Assembly (NCBI GenBank): GCA_020698575.1
Contig: CM036254.1
Span: 32,950,526 to 33,014,525, forward strand
DNA length: 64,000 nucleotides
Direction: 5' to 3'
Source: Bostrychus sinensis
Taxonomy: Eukaryota; Chordata; Actinopteri; Gobiiformes; Eleotridae
The first letter of the stretch is position 1; each line of letters begins with the position of its first letter. The notes under the pieces are model-generated. The model ran no database searches. It had not been told where the DNA came from and saw only the letters and a list, made by a program, of their open reading frames with translations. Shown here one piece after another: positions 49,138 to 58,200 of this stretch. The translations under genes were made by a program, and so were the position numbers.

Positions 49138-50750
49138 AATATAGCCGCAAGCGGCGATGGTAGGCCCTCGCCTGCCGCGCCCGGAGCTGGGGCAGATTTG
49201 CCAAAACTTGCCAAATTTTTAGATGTGGCTCTTTAAAAATTTACCAAATGTGACATAATTCAGTGGCTCCATAGGATTCCATTGTATAGGATTCCCATTG
49301 GAATATAATGGGGAGATTCTGACATTGCCGTGGCAAAACCGTACAAGGTAAAGCATTAGTCCTATTGACTTTTTTCATTGTTGTGAGCTGATGGATTTCT
49401 GTGCCAAATTTCGTGCATTTTCAATAAACTTTATTTTTGCCCTTCCATAGGGATTTTTTTCTCATTCTGCAGGGGGCGCTATAGCAGCAATTGGCATTTT
49501 TTCTTCTTTCATGCCCATAGGTCCATGGAGTAAACAAGTGATTAAAATTTGATCCACATTGGGCTCTGCATGTGTGAGTTAGAACAAATTAGGGGTTGTT
49601 AGCGAGCCACAGAATAAACATGAAATTTGGGGCTGTGCTGTGGCAACACCGTTTAATATTCTACACAACCTTCAACAACTTTTGGTCAGACGCCTCTCCA
49701 GATGATGTTGACACAATTTGAGGTCATTTACTTAAACGCCCTCAGACGAGTTCGTTAAAATGTGAAGGCTGCAAATCAGGGGGTCACATGATCAATCCAA
49801 GATGGCCGACTTCCGGTTGGTCAGGGGGCGTGGCCACAATATCATTTTCTGTTCGTATGGACATGAAGCATATGTGTACCAAATTTCGTTTGGCTCCGTC
49901 AAAGTAAGAGCTGGGACGTCCCATTGGCTGAACTGGATATTTGGGGCATCACCATGGCAACAGGATGGGAGATGGGGTAGGGCCATCATTGACTTTTTTG
50001 ATGAAGGTCATGTGACAGATATGTGTACCAAATTTCGTTAGTATACGATAAAGTTTATTTTTATCGTCCCATACAAATTTGTATTTTGCTCTCTAGGGGG
50101 CGTTATCGCGCCCATTATGAATATTCACATAGTAATCTGTTCAGGGCTTGGGACTCCACCAACGATTAAAATTTGAGAGAAATCGGTCAAGATATGTGCG
50201 AACTATGATACTTTGAAGGGTGTCGGCGAGCCACAAAAACGACGCCAAAATTTGTCGCGTCACCACGGCAACACCGTTTAATATTCTACAAAACCTTGAA
50301 CAACTTTTAATGTCCCACTTGTCTAGATGATGTGGAGCGATTTTGGTGTCGCTGGGTTAAACGCCCTAGGACGAGTTCGTTAAAGTACGAGAGGAGGAAA
50401 TGGCACCTCCGGTGCAGCGTCACATGATCAATCCAATATGGCCGACTTCCTGTTGGTTGCCTAGCAACAGCTCAATATAATTTTTTGTTTGGTCCGACAT
50501 GACCAATCATTGACCTGAATTTTGTTCGTCTATGACGAACTTGACTTTTGGGTCTTTCCATAGGGGTGTTACTCTAGGGGGCGCTGTCGCGCCCCTTTTT
50601 TGTCTTTGTTTGAAATTTACCTAAATTATCAAATTTTTCGCCGGGCTGGCACTGCGTGCCAATTTTTGTGAGTTTTCGTTCACGGCAAGTGACCTAAAAA
50701 TGCGATTTCGGGGACAGAAAAAAAAAAGAATAATAATAATAATAATAATA
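49138..50750. repeat. array A copy 3
   Basis: Nearest to copy 2 in the second half. The junction with copy 4 has the longest (AAT)n run of the internal junctions. Confidence 0.9.
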
Positions 50751-52341
50751 AATATAGCCGCAAGCGGCGATGGTAGGCCCTCGCCTGCCGCGCCCGGAGC
50801 TGGGGCAGATTTGCCAAAACTTGCCAAATTTTTAGTTGTGGCTCTTTAAAAATTTACCAAATGTGACATAATTCTGTGGCTCCATAGGATTCCATTGTAT
50901 AGGATTCCCATTGGAATATAATGGGGAGTTTCTGACATTGCCGTGGCAAAACCGTACAAGGTAAAGCATGAGTCCTATTGACTTTTTTCATTGTTGTGAG
51001 CTGATGGATTTCTCTGCCAAATTTCGTGCATTTTCAATAAACTTTATTTTTGCCCTTCCATAGGGATTTTTGCCCTCACTCTGCAGGGGGCGCTATTGCA
51101 AGCAATTGGCATTTTTTCTTCGTTCATGCCCATAGGTCCATGGAATAAATAAGTGATTAAAATTTGATCCACTTTGGGCTCTGCATGTGTGAGTTAGAAC
51201 AAATTAGGGTTTGTTAGCGAGCCACAGAATAAACATGAAATTTGGGGCTGTGCTGTGGCAACACCGTTTAATATTCTACACAACCTTCAACAACTTTTGG
51301 TCAGACGCCTCTCCAGATGATGTTGACAAAATTTGAGGTCATTTACTTAAACGCCCTAAGACGAGTTCGTTAAAATGTGAAGGGTGCAAATCAGGGGGTC
51401 ACATGATCAATCCAAGATGGCCGACTTCCGGTTGGTCAGGGGGCGTGGCCACAATATAATTTTTTGTTCGTATAGCCATGAAGCATATGTGTAACCAAAT
51501 TTCGTTTTGCTCCGTCAAAGTAAGCGCTGGGACGTCCCATTGGCTGAAGTGGATATTTGGGGCATCACCATGGCAACAAGATGGGAGATGGGGTGGGGCC
51601 ATCATTGACTTTTTTGATGAAGGTCATGTGACAGATATGTGTACCAAATTTCATTAGTGTACGATAAAGTTTATTTTTATCGTCCCATACAAATATGTAT
51701 TTTGCTCTCTAGGGGGCGCTATCGCGCCCATTGTGAATATTCACATAGTAATCTGTTCAGGGCTGGGGACTCCACCAACGATTCAAATTTGAGAGAAATC
51801 GGTCAAGATATGTGTGAGCTATGACACTTTGAAGGGTGTCGGCGAGCCACAAAAACGACGCCAAAATTTGTCGCGTCACCACGGCAACACCGTTTAATAT
51901 TCTACAAAACCTTGAACAACTTTTAATGTCCCACTTGTCTAGATGATGTGGAGCGATTTTTGTGTCGCTGGGTTAAACGCCCTAGGACGAGTTCGTTAAA
52001 ATGTGAAGGGTGCAAATCAGGAGGTCACATGAACAATCCAAGATGGCCGACTTCCGGTTGGTTGCCTAGCAACGGCATAATATATTTTTTTGTTCAGGAT
52101 CATATGATCAATCACTGTGCCAAATTTCATTTGGATACGACAAAGTTCATTTTTGGTGTATGGCCATAGACGCAATGTATTTTGATTTTCCAGGGGGCGC
52201 TGTCGCGCCAATTTTTTGAGGTTTTTGATAGTACCTATTTCAAAAATTTCCGCTCCGCGTGATTTAATTTTGGGCAAAATTTGGTGACTTTTCACTGACG
52301 GCAAGTTGCCGAAAATTGTGGAAACGGGTGGGTAGAAGAAA

Positions 52342-52345
<4 letters not shown>
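50751..52345. repeat. array A copy 4, with a chimeric 3' end
   Basis: Typical to about 51990. It then joins first-half-type DNA (TGTGAAGGGTGCAAATCAGG, ACTTCCGGTTGGTT) to second-half-type DNA (GCCTAGCAACGGC), and ends in a diverged tail (CGCTCCGCGTGATTTAATTT, GACGGCAAGTTGCCG) unlike the ends of copies 1-3. Confidence 0.88.
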
Positions 52346-52373
<28 letters not shown>

Positions 52374-52471
52374 GAAAAAACGGAACAATTTCAATTAGGC
52401 GTTTTTTCTTATAGCAATATATATATATTTAGAAAGTACTCGCGTCCAGTAACGCACTCGTGGGGTCCATA

Positions 52472-52504
52472 GTCAATGACGAGCGCGTTGCGCTCGTCAT
52501 TGAC
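52472..52504. repeat. array B hairpin 2, copy 1: 15-bp stem, loop GTT
   Basis: Left arm GTCAATGACGAGCGC, loop GTT, right arm GCGCTCGTCATTGAC; the arms pair without a mismatch. Confidence 0.95.
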
Positions 52505-52840
52505 CTGTTTTTTTTGGTCTTTGTTTTAGTCGGAACAATTACAAATGTGCCGCATTCGCGGCACATACCTATATCACCGAATAGTGCTTGATGCCATGAG
52601 TGTGATTATGAGTGTTTGGTGAAGGATGAGCGCTTCGCGCTCTGTTTACGTGCGCTTCGCGCACTTTTGGGCAGTGCGCTTCGCGCACTGCTGAACAGTC
52701 ACTATAGGCCCTCGCCACTCCTGGCGCTCGGGCCTAATAATGAAGAAATCTTTGAATTTCAATTATGCCTCGCCATAGGCGAGGCATCTATATATATTTA
52801 GAAAGGGCGTGACATGACCAATCCGTTTGTGGGGTCCTTA

Positions 52841-52873
52841 GTCAATGACGAGCGCAACGCGCTCGTCATTGAC
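52841..52873. repeat. array B hairpin 2, copy 2: 15-bp stem, loop AAC
   Basis: Same arms as copy 1, but the loop is AAC, the reverse complement of GTT. Confidence 0.95.
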
Positions 52874-53221
52874 CTTGTCGAAGGACGTGTGCCCATTACC
52901 GAAATTTTGTCCCAACAATTACAAATATGCCACGTTCGCGGCACACACCTATATCACCGGATCCGGCATGATCTCATGAGTGTGGCTATTAGTGTTTGAT
53001 TAATGGTGAGCGCTTCGCGCTCTGTTTTGGTGCGCTTCGCGCACTTTTGGGCAGTGCGCTTCGCGCACTGCTCTTCAGTTACAATAGGCCCTACGCCACC
53101 CTTGGGGCTCGGGCCTAATAATGAAGAAATCTTTGAATTTCAATTATGCCTCGCCATAGGCGAGGCACCTATATATATTTAGAAAGGGCGTGACACGACC
53201 AATCTGCTCGTGGGGTCCATA

Positions 53222-53254
53222 GTCAATGACGAGCGCAACGCGCTCGTCATTGAC
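53222..53254. repeat. array B hairpin 2, copy 3: 15-bp stem, loop AAC
   Basis: Same as copy 2, followed by an extra TATTGAC. Copy 4 (about 53621) keeps only GTCAATGACGA and has lost the rest of the hairpin. Confidence 0.95.
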
Positions 53255-53547
53255 TATTGACCTCGTCGAAGGACGTGTGCCCATTACCGAAATTTTGTCC
53301 CAACAATTACAAATATGCCGCATTCGCGGCACACACCTATATCACCGGATCCGGCATGATCTCATGAGTGTGGCTATTAGTGTTTGATTAATGGTGAGCG
53401 CTTCGCGCTCTGTTTTGGTGCGCTTCGCGCACTTTTGGGCAGTGCGCTTCGCGCACTGCTCTTCAGTTACAATAGGCCCTACGCCACCCTTGGGGCTCGG
53501 GCCTAATAATAATAATAATAATGAAGAATTCATACAATTTCAATATA

Positions 53548-53566
53548 GCGTCGCCATAGGCGACGC
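53548..53566. repeat. array B hairpin 1 in copy 4, with paired change
   Basis: GCGTCGCC-ATA-GGCGACGC. In copies 2 and 3 (52765-52787, 53147-53167) it is GCCTCGCC-ATA-GGCGAGGC, so both partners of one base pair differ and pairing is kept. Confidence 0.93.
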
Positions 53567-53933
53567 ACCTATATATTTTTAGAAAGGGCGTGACACGACC
53601 AATCTGTTTGTGGGGTCCTTAGTCAATGACGACCTTGTCGAAGGACGTTTGCCCATTGCCGAAATTTTGTCCCAACAATTACAAATATGCCGCGTTCGCG
53701 GCACACACCTATATCACCGGATCCGGCATGACCTCATGAGTGTGGCTATTAGTGTTTGATTATTGGTGAGCGCTTCGCGCTCTGTTTTGGTGCGCTTCGC
53801 GCACTTTTGGGCAGTGCGCTTCGCGCACTGCTCTTCAGTTACAATAGGCCCTACGCCATCCTTGGGGCTCGGGCCTAATAATGCGAAGCCTAAGTTTCTC
53901 AAAGTACTTTACATAAGGGCATTATTCTTAATA

Positions 53934-54358
53934 CAGTGGCATAAGGTGGTAATGAAGGGCCCCAGTGCAGGCTTTCAGAATGGGCCCTAAGCCTATTTGT
54001 CCACATGTAATACTTTTAAGTTATAAAAAATTTACTATACTTTCTTAAAGTCGACCAATCATGTCTTTAAAATGTCAATAACATATCAGTGCCATAAAAT
54101 GTTTATTATTGTTCATTACTAAACTTTGTAAGCATTAGATAAATGTTGTGTAGAAACATCAAATATCAAACATTTTAAACCTTTTTCAATCATAGGAAAA
54201 GCTTGTTGTAAAATGGAGCCATGCCTGCTGTGCAGTTTATACAAACTGTGCACAACCCAATAATATTGACTATAGTTAAGGCTTCTCAATGGGGCCCCCC
54301 GATGTCCTGGGCCCCAGTGCAGCTGCACTGGCTGCACTGCCTGATGTTACGCCCCTGT
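53934..54358. mobile_element. hAT-like MITE
   Basis: The left end is CAGTGGCATAAGG with AAGGGCCCCAGTGCAGG; the right end is TGCACTGCCTGATGTTACGC and CCCTG. The right end reversed is CAGGGGCGTAAC, pairing imperfectly with the left. Flanking 8-mers agree at only 5 of 8. It abuts array B. Confidence 0.5.
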
Positions 54359-55632
54359 CCTCATTACATAGTCATGGCAAATACTGATATTACATTGTAA
54401 AGTGTCCTAGTTTATTAGCATTAAGAGTTGCAATCAAAGTCAGCTTTTTCAGATTTGACAGAGCATAGAGTTAAGGACCGTAATTGAGGCTAATGAGCGT
54501 AGCGCGACAATCTTCTGCATGTAAGCACATTGATGCTTATTCATTAAAACAGAACTTAAAACAATCCTCTCTCGGTCCTTTGTTTTCAAAGTCACAGGAA
54601 AATTTGGCTCTGTCCATTACTAATCAGAAAAGACAACCAGTAAATACCATGGTTTGTGTGAGCAATTAGAAATTCCTGTTTCCACGACTCTGTGCAGTCT
54701 TTGTCTTTTCACAGTTGTTTTCAATTAGTGTTTACAAAAGTCTTAATTGGTTGCTTGGTTGATTAAAGTGGGGTGGGCATTTAGGGCATTTAGCAAAGTA
54801 CAAATATATCTGTATATTTGTTGCTAACTGCCTACACAAAACAATGCAAAATCTGAAGAAGTGTGCTTTCCTCTCACAGTCAAAAAAAAAAAAATTTTAG
54901 CTGTAACGCTTGCTGCTTCTAAAAGTGACATCTATTATATTTTACCAACCATGTGAGGCCTGTGAAAAGACGCTGAACACCATTGAGCACACATGGCTAA
55001 TTAGTATACATAAACAAAATACGCAAGTTACCACTGCGTGCTGCGCATCACACTCTGCTGGTCATTTTTGCCAGTTTGTTGCCACCTACTGAACGAAGGT
55101 TTTCCTGTGGTAATACAAATCCGTTCTCTGGAATTATTACTGTTTTTAAACTCTGGTAAGTCTCCACAGTCAATTTTTAAGCTCCTCTAGGTGCTAGCAT
55201 TAGCATTAGCCACAACAAAGGAAACAGTGCAGTGCTTAGAGGAAGCTATTTCCTCTAACATCACTTTCATGATGGGGTTGTTTTGTATATAGTTTATATA
55301 CAGATTTAAAAGGCGAAGTACTACTCAAAATGATTCCGTTTTTAGCCCAACCCCAGCCCTACTCACGCGAGTGTGGTGTGCCTTAACTGTGCAGAAACAC
55401 TGTTCTGTGCATACAACGTTCCCAGGGCTACGTGCCAGTGCTGTTTACATTAATTCAACAAAGCTTTGAGGCAAAGAATTTTAATCAAAGTTTTTTATCA
55501 TCATTATATAGGACCTTTAAAAAAAGTTTAGTTTGACAGAGAAATCGACTTCTTCTATGACACATCTAGACCTTGCTTCTGTCTGCTTGTACTGTTGCTC
55601 TAATTGATTCCTGACAAAAGCCAGGGCTGTAC

Positions 55633-55938
55633 CTTGTAGCGTCTGGTAGATGCCCCAGTAGATCCGCAGGCAGTTCTTCTCTTTCTTCATGCCCCTCTTG
55701 CAGCGGCAGTTGTACAGTGGGCTCTGTTTGAGCGCATCTATGGCCACGCGGCACTCGTCCTTGCCCTCCAGAGAGGCCACCATGCTGAAGTTGCTCTCCT
55801 TGCCCCCGGACACGCACTGCCTCATGGTGCGGTACTTGGTGCTGCAGGCCTGCTCCTTCAGACACTGCTCACTGGCCCGAACGCAGTCCAGGCGGTGGGA
55901 GCCGGAACGCAGGCTCTCCTCGGCAAGGGACAACACAT
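55633..55938 (-). CDS. gfra1: gfra1 coding exon 2: first GDNF-receptor cysteine-rich domain (D1)
   Basis: Minus-strand exon of 306 bp, bounded by a pyrimidine-rich acceptor ending CTCCAG and a donor GTACAG, phase 1 at both ends. It encodes 102 residues containing HRLDCVRASEQCLKEQACS, then TKYRTMRQCV, a glycosylation sequon NFS, KDECR, LYNCRCKRGMKKEKNCLRIY and a final IYQTLQ. Eight cysteines are visible in the spacing of a GDNF/GAS1 domain. The RCKRGMKKEKNCLRIYW stretch and the LDCV..S.QCLKEQ.CSTKYRT stretch separate it from GFRA2, which reads differently in both places, so GFRA1 is the best call. The N-terminal domain D1 is known in the family to be less important for ligand binding than D2. 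A longer open frame extends into the intron on both sides and should not be taken as coding. Confidence 0.96.
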
Positions 55939-56139
55939 CTGGAGACAGGAGGAGACAACTGTTATCAAAACAATGCAGCCTTATTGCCTTAGTGCAATTC
56001 GAACTTAAGTTTAAACTGCATGCAAATGTCATACAGGCAGTTTCTATTGTTCACACTGACACCTGGATGAGGCAATTCACCTTTCCTCTCTTATAGGACA
56101 CCTACAGCGTTTCCCAGGTGAAATTTAGACCTTTCTAAG

Positions 56140-56447
56140 TAGGGGTAGGTAAAAATATTGAGTCATCAATGTATTGCAAAAATGTTTTCCTCAATTTAAT
56201 ATTGAGTCAGAAAATCCTATGTATTGACTCCAAGGCCAATGGTGGCGTTGTGTGCAACACCCTTGTGTGATTCGCATAGTACAGACTTATTTGCATAAAT
56301 AAACCATGACAGGAAAACATGTTGGGGTCAGTATTTTCCTAATTTTTTACTTAATTATTTGTGTATTTACTGATTACTGAATCAAATTGCAACCTAAAGA
56401 ATCAAAATCTTTTCAAATTGTGAGGTTCTTAACAATACCCAGCCCTA
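56140..56447. mobile_element. hAT-like MITE, 308 bp, with perfect 8-bp target duplication
   Basis: The left end is TAGGGGTAGGTA and the right end TACCCAGCCCTA, an imperfect inverted repeat. The flanks TTTCTAAG (56132-56139) and TTTCTAAG (56448-56455) are identical, the 8-bp signature of hAT insertion. The interior is AT-rich and non-coding. It lies in gfra1 intron 1. Confidence 0.88.
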
Positions 56448-56618
56448 TTTCTAAGACATTTTTAATGCTACACATGATAAAATTTTAAATTTAAATGTAA
56501 AACCAACTCACAAAGAAAAGCTTATTTTTCTGTTATTAGTTACCAAGAATTAGTATACATTAAATATTATTTAAGTTCAGTTCAGTACTTTTATTGTCAC
56601 TTTCATCATACACTTTCA

Positions 56619-56677
<59 letters not shown>
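56619..56677. repeat. (TA)n microsatellite
   Basis: About 29 TA units in gfra1 intron 1. Confidence 0.95.
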
Positions 56678-56680
<3 letters not shown>

Positions 56681-56814
56681 GTGAGATACCTCCATTCATC
56701 ATAATGTTCAGTACTCATTCATCCACACAATGTAGCAGTCATACAGTATTCAAAAGTAAATAAAAATACAAACAGTGATAGGTTTAAAATTAGTATGTTA
56801 TTATATATTATGGC

Positions 56815-57235
56815 TTAGCACCAAAGTACATCTCTGACCTGTTGGTCCCATATGAACCATCTGGGACTCTGAGAACCTCAGGGACAGGTCTCTGCTGGTG
56901 CCCAGAGTCCGGACTAAACTCGGTGAAGCAGCGTTTCAGTTTTATGCAGCTAAACTCTGGAACAGTCTCCCTGACGATGTTAGACAGACCTCTACTCTGA
57001 CAATGTTCAACTTCAGACTTAAAGCTGTTCTTTTGAGCTCTGCATATCTGCACTCTTCTTATTCCATTGAATTCTATATTGATTTTTAATTATAAATTTT
57101 AAATTTAAATTTTTTGATTTTACTGTTTGTATTGTAATTCTTGTCTGTGTACTTTTCATTTCTTTTTTCTGTAAAGCACTTTGAATGATCCAGTGTATGA
57201 ATTGTGCTATACAAATAAACTTTCCTTGCCTATAT
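56815..57235 (+). mobile_element. L2-like LINE 3' end
   Basis: Plus strand reads VPYEPSGTLRTS, then PRVRTKLGEAAFQFYAAKLW, NSLPDDVRQTSTLTMFNFRL, KAVLLSSAY and a stop, followed by a 3' UTR with TGTAAAGCACTTTGAATGAT, GTATGAATTGTGCTATACAA and ATAAACTTTCCTTGCC. This C-terminus and tail are typical of fish L2-type LINEs. Inserted in antisense to gfra1. Confidence 0.88.
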
Positions 57236-57684
57236 TTATTAATATGCAGCATGGGTTAGGCAAGGTTTTAAGTGCAAATATTGTATATTTATTATTTCCT
57301 GGTGCTAACCAAAGGCATGGGGGGCAGCCATTTCAGTTTATTCATTTCCCTGATGGCCATAGATCATACTTCCTTGATTTGAATGACTTGAGCAAAGATG
57401 GGCAATTTTGCCATATATACATATATTTACCTATTCACCTGCAAAGTGGAAAAATCTACACTAAAACAATGAAATTTAATAAAATTTTAATATCTAGACC
57501 AGACGTGTCCAAACTACAGTTTCATTCTCAAATGGCCCAAACTGCCACAGGTTCTGCAGTACTTCTAACTACAAGGTAAGTGTTTGTGCTTTATCTCTAT
57601 AGTTAATATGTGCAATCTTACACCTTTTCTTCTATCAAAATGAAAATTAGTGGTTGGCGGTGTAAAAAATATGTTGCATTTATG

Positions 57685-58200
57685 TGGTCTGGTAACCTTC
57701 TGAGCAAGACTGTCCTACTTGCTTTTCGCAAGCAGGACATTCTGGTTCACTTCTCGGAGCGAAGCGCTTCTCTGGTTTGAATTGGAGCTGGCCAATCACA
57801 GCCGTTTAACCAAGGTAGCCCTAGCTACCGAGCTAATTTAATAACTTCTCTGACCTGATTAACATTGTTTTAGTGCTTTCCTTCGTCACCTGATGGTTTT
57901 GCTCAAGTCTGCGTTATTGTTCAGCCATCTGTGGGATTTTTTTCATTGTCTTGTTTCTATTAGTCTTTGTACAACTGCCTTCTGCTGCTGTCCCCGTTCA
58001 GAAATAAGTACTGAACTGCTCAGAATAAAGGCATATTCTGGTGTTTTATGGAGAAAAAAAACCCCGGCAAGAATCAATATTTGTTTGGGTCAGCTGTGCA
58101 CTGCTTATATCCCGCCCTTCGTTTCTCTGATTGGTTACTCCGCCTGTCATTGTTCTGTTCCGCCACAGAAACGAAATGTTATTGAAGAGGTACCAGACTA
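57685..58200. mobile_element. non-autonomous DNA element with inverted ends
   Basis: The left end is TGGTCTGGTAACCTTC and the right end GAAGAGGTACCAGACTA, which pair in reverse complement with few mismatches. The interior contains the hairpin-like TTGCTTTTCGCAAGCAGG. No transposase and no clear target duplication were found. Confidence 0.55.

Larger units (their letters stand above)
45931..52345. repeat. array A: four direct repeats of about 1.6 kb, family unknown
   Basis: Units start AATATAGCCGCAAGCGGCGA at 45931, 47530, 49138 and 50751 (periods 1599, 1608, 1613). Each ends with an A-rich stretch and (AAT)n. By eye the copies are in the mid-90s percent identical. Copies 2 and 3 share variants in their second half (e.g. 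CGCCTCCGGTGCAG versus CGCCTCCGACGCCG in copy 1). Within a unit two diverged halves of about 625 bp repeat: GGGGGCGCT at 46265, 46889 and 47370, CCGTTTAATATTCTAC near 46442 and 47067, GGCCGACTTCC near 46597 and 47231. Small hairpins include GCCGC-AA-GCGGC, GGGCGC-TATC-GCGCCC and TTGGCAC-TGC-GTGCCAA. No conserved protein is encoded; 60-80-codon frames recur but are broken differently in different copies. I do not know the family. Confidence 0.95.
52346..53876. repeat. array B: four direct repeats of about 0.38 kb made of perfect hairpins, family unknown
   Basis: The marker GAGCGCTTCGCGCTC starts at 52628, 53008, 53396 and 53768 (periods 380, 388, 372). Units meet at GGGCCTAATAAT. Each unit holds up to seven hairpins in fixed order: GCCTCGCC-ATA-GGCGAGGC; a 15-bp stem GTCAATGACGAGCGC; GCCGC-ATTC-GCGGC; GAGCGC-TTC-GCGCTC; GTGCGC-TTC-GCGCAC; GCAGTGCGC-TTC-GCGCACTGC; and a compound one, TAGGCCC...GGGCCTA. 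The text between them is AT-rich and conserved (e.g. ATATATATTTAGAAAGGGCG, GTGTTTGATTAATGGTGAGC). CpG is very dense. It shares the word TAGGCCCTCGCC with the unit start of array A. No protein is encoded. Class unknown. Confidence 0.95.
42444..55632 (-). other. gfra1 intron 2, site of both tandem arrays
   Basis: A 13.2-kb intron with GT...AG ends and phase 1. About 8 kb of it (45.9-53.9 kb) is taken up by arrays A and B. The rest holds a (TG)n tract, a LINE 3' end, a long-armed inverted repeat and a hAT-like MITE. I saw no exon or recognised repeat in 43076-44035, 44731-45889 or 54359-55632. 44780-45190 is GC-richer than its surroundings but has no supported function. Confidence 0.85.

Noticed and set aside
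46595..51605. Recurring MADFRLVRGRGHNIIF-type frames on plus and their minus partners in array A
   Set aside because: They recur because the repeat recurs; reading frames break at different points in different copies, so there is no sign of selection on a protein.
45931..53876. CRISPR array or integron-like cassette array
   Set aside because: Repeats are 380-1600 bp with no spacers and the context is a vertebrate intron. The resemblance is only that repeats and palindromes are present.
52346..53876. Helitron identity for array B
   Set aside because: The unit ends in a hairpin followed by CTAAT, which resembles a Helitron 3' end, but the terminal hairpin includes the CTA itself, no TC 5' end was seen and no Rep/helicase is present. 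Left as unknown.
55517..56032. 171-codon continuous frame as a single gfra1 exon
   Set aside because: The conserved protein part is only 55633-55938, bounded by good splice sites; the extra residues on both sides do not resemble GFRA proteins.
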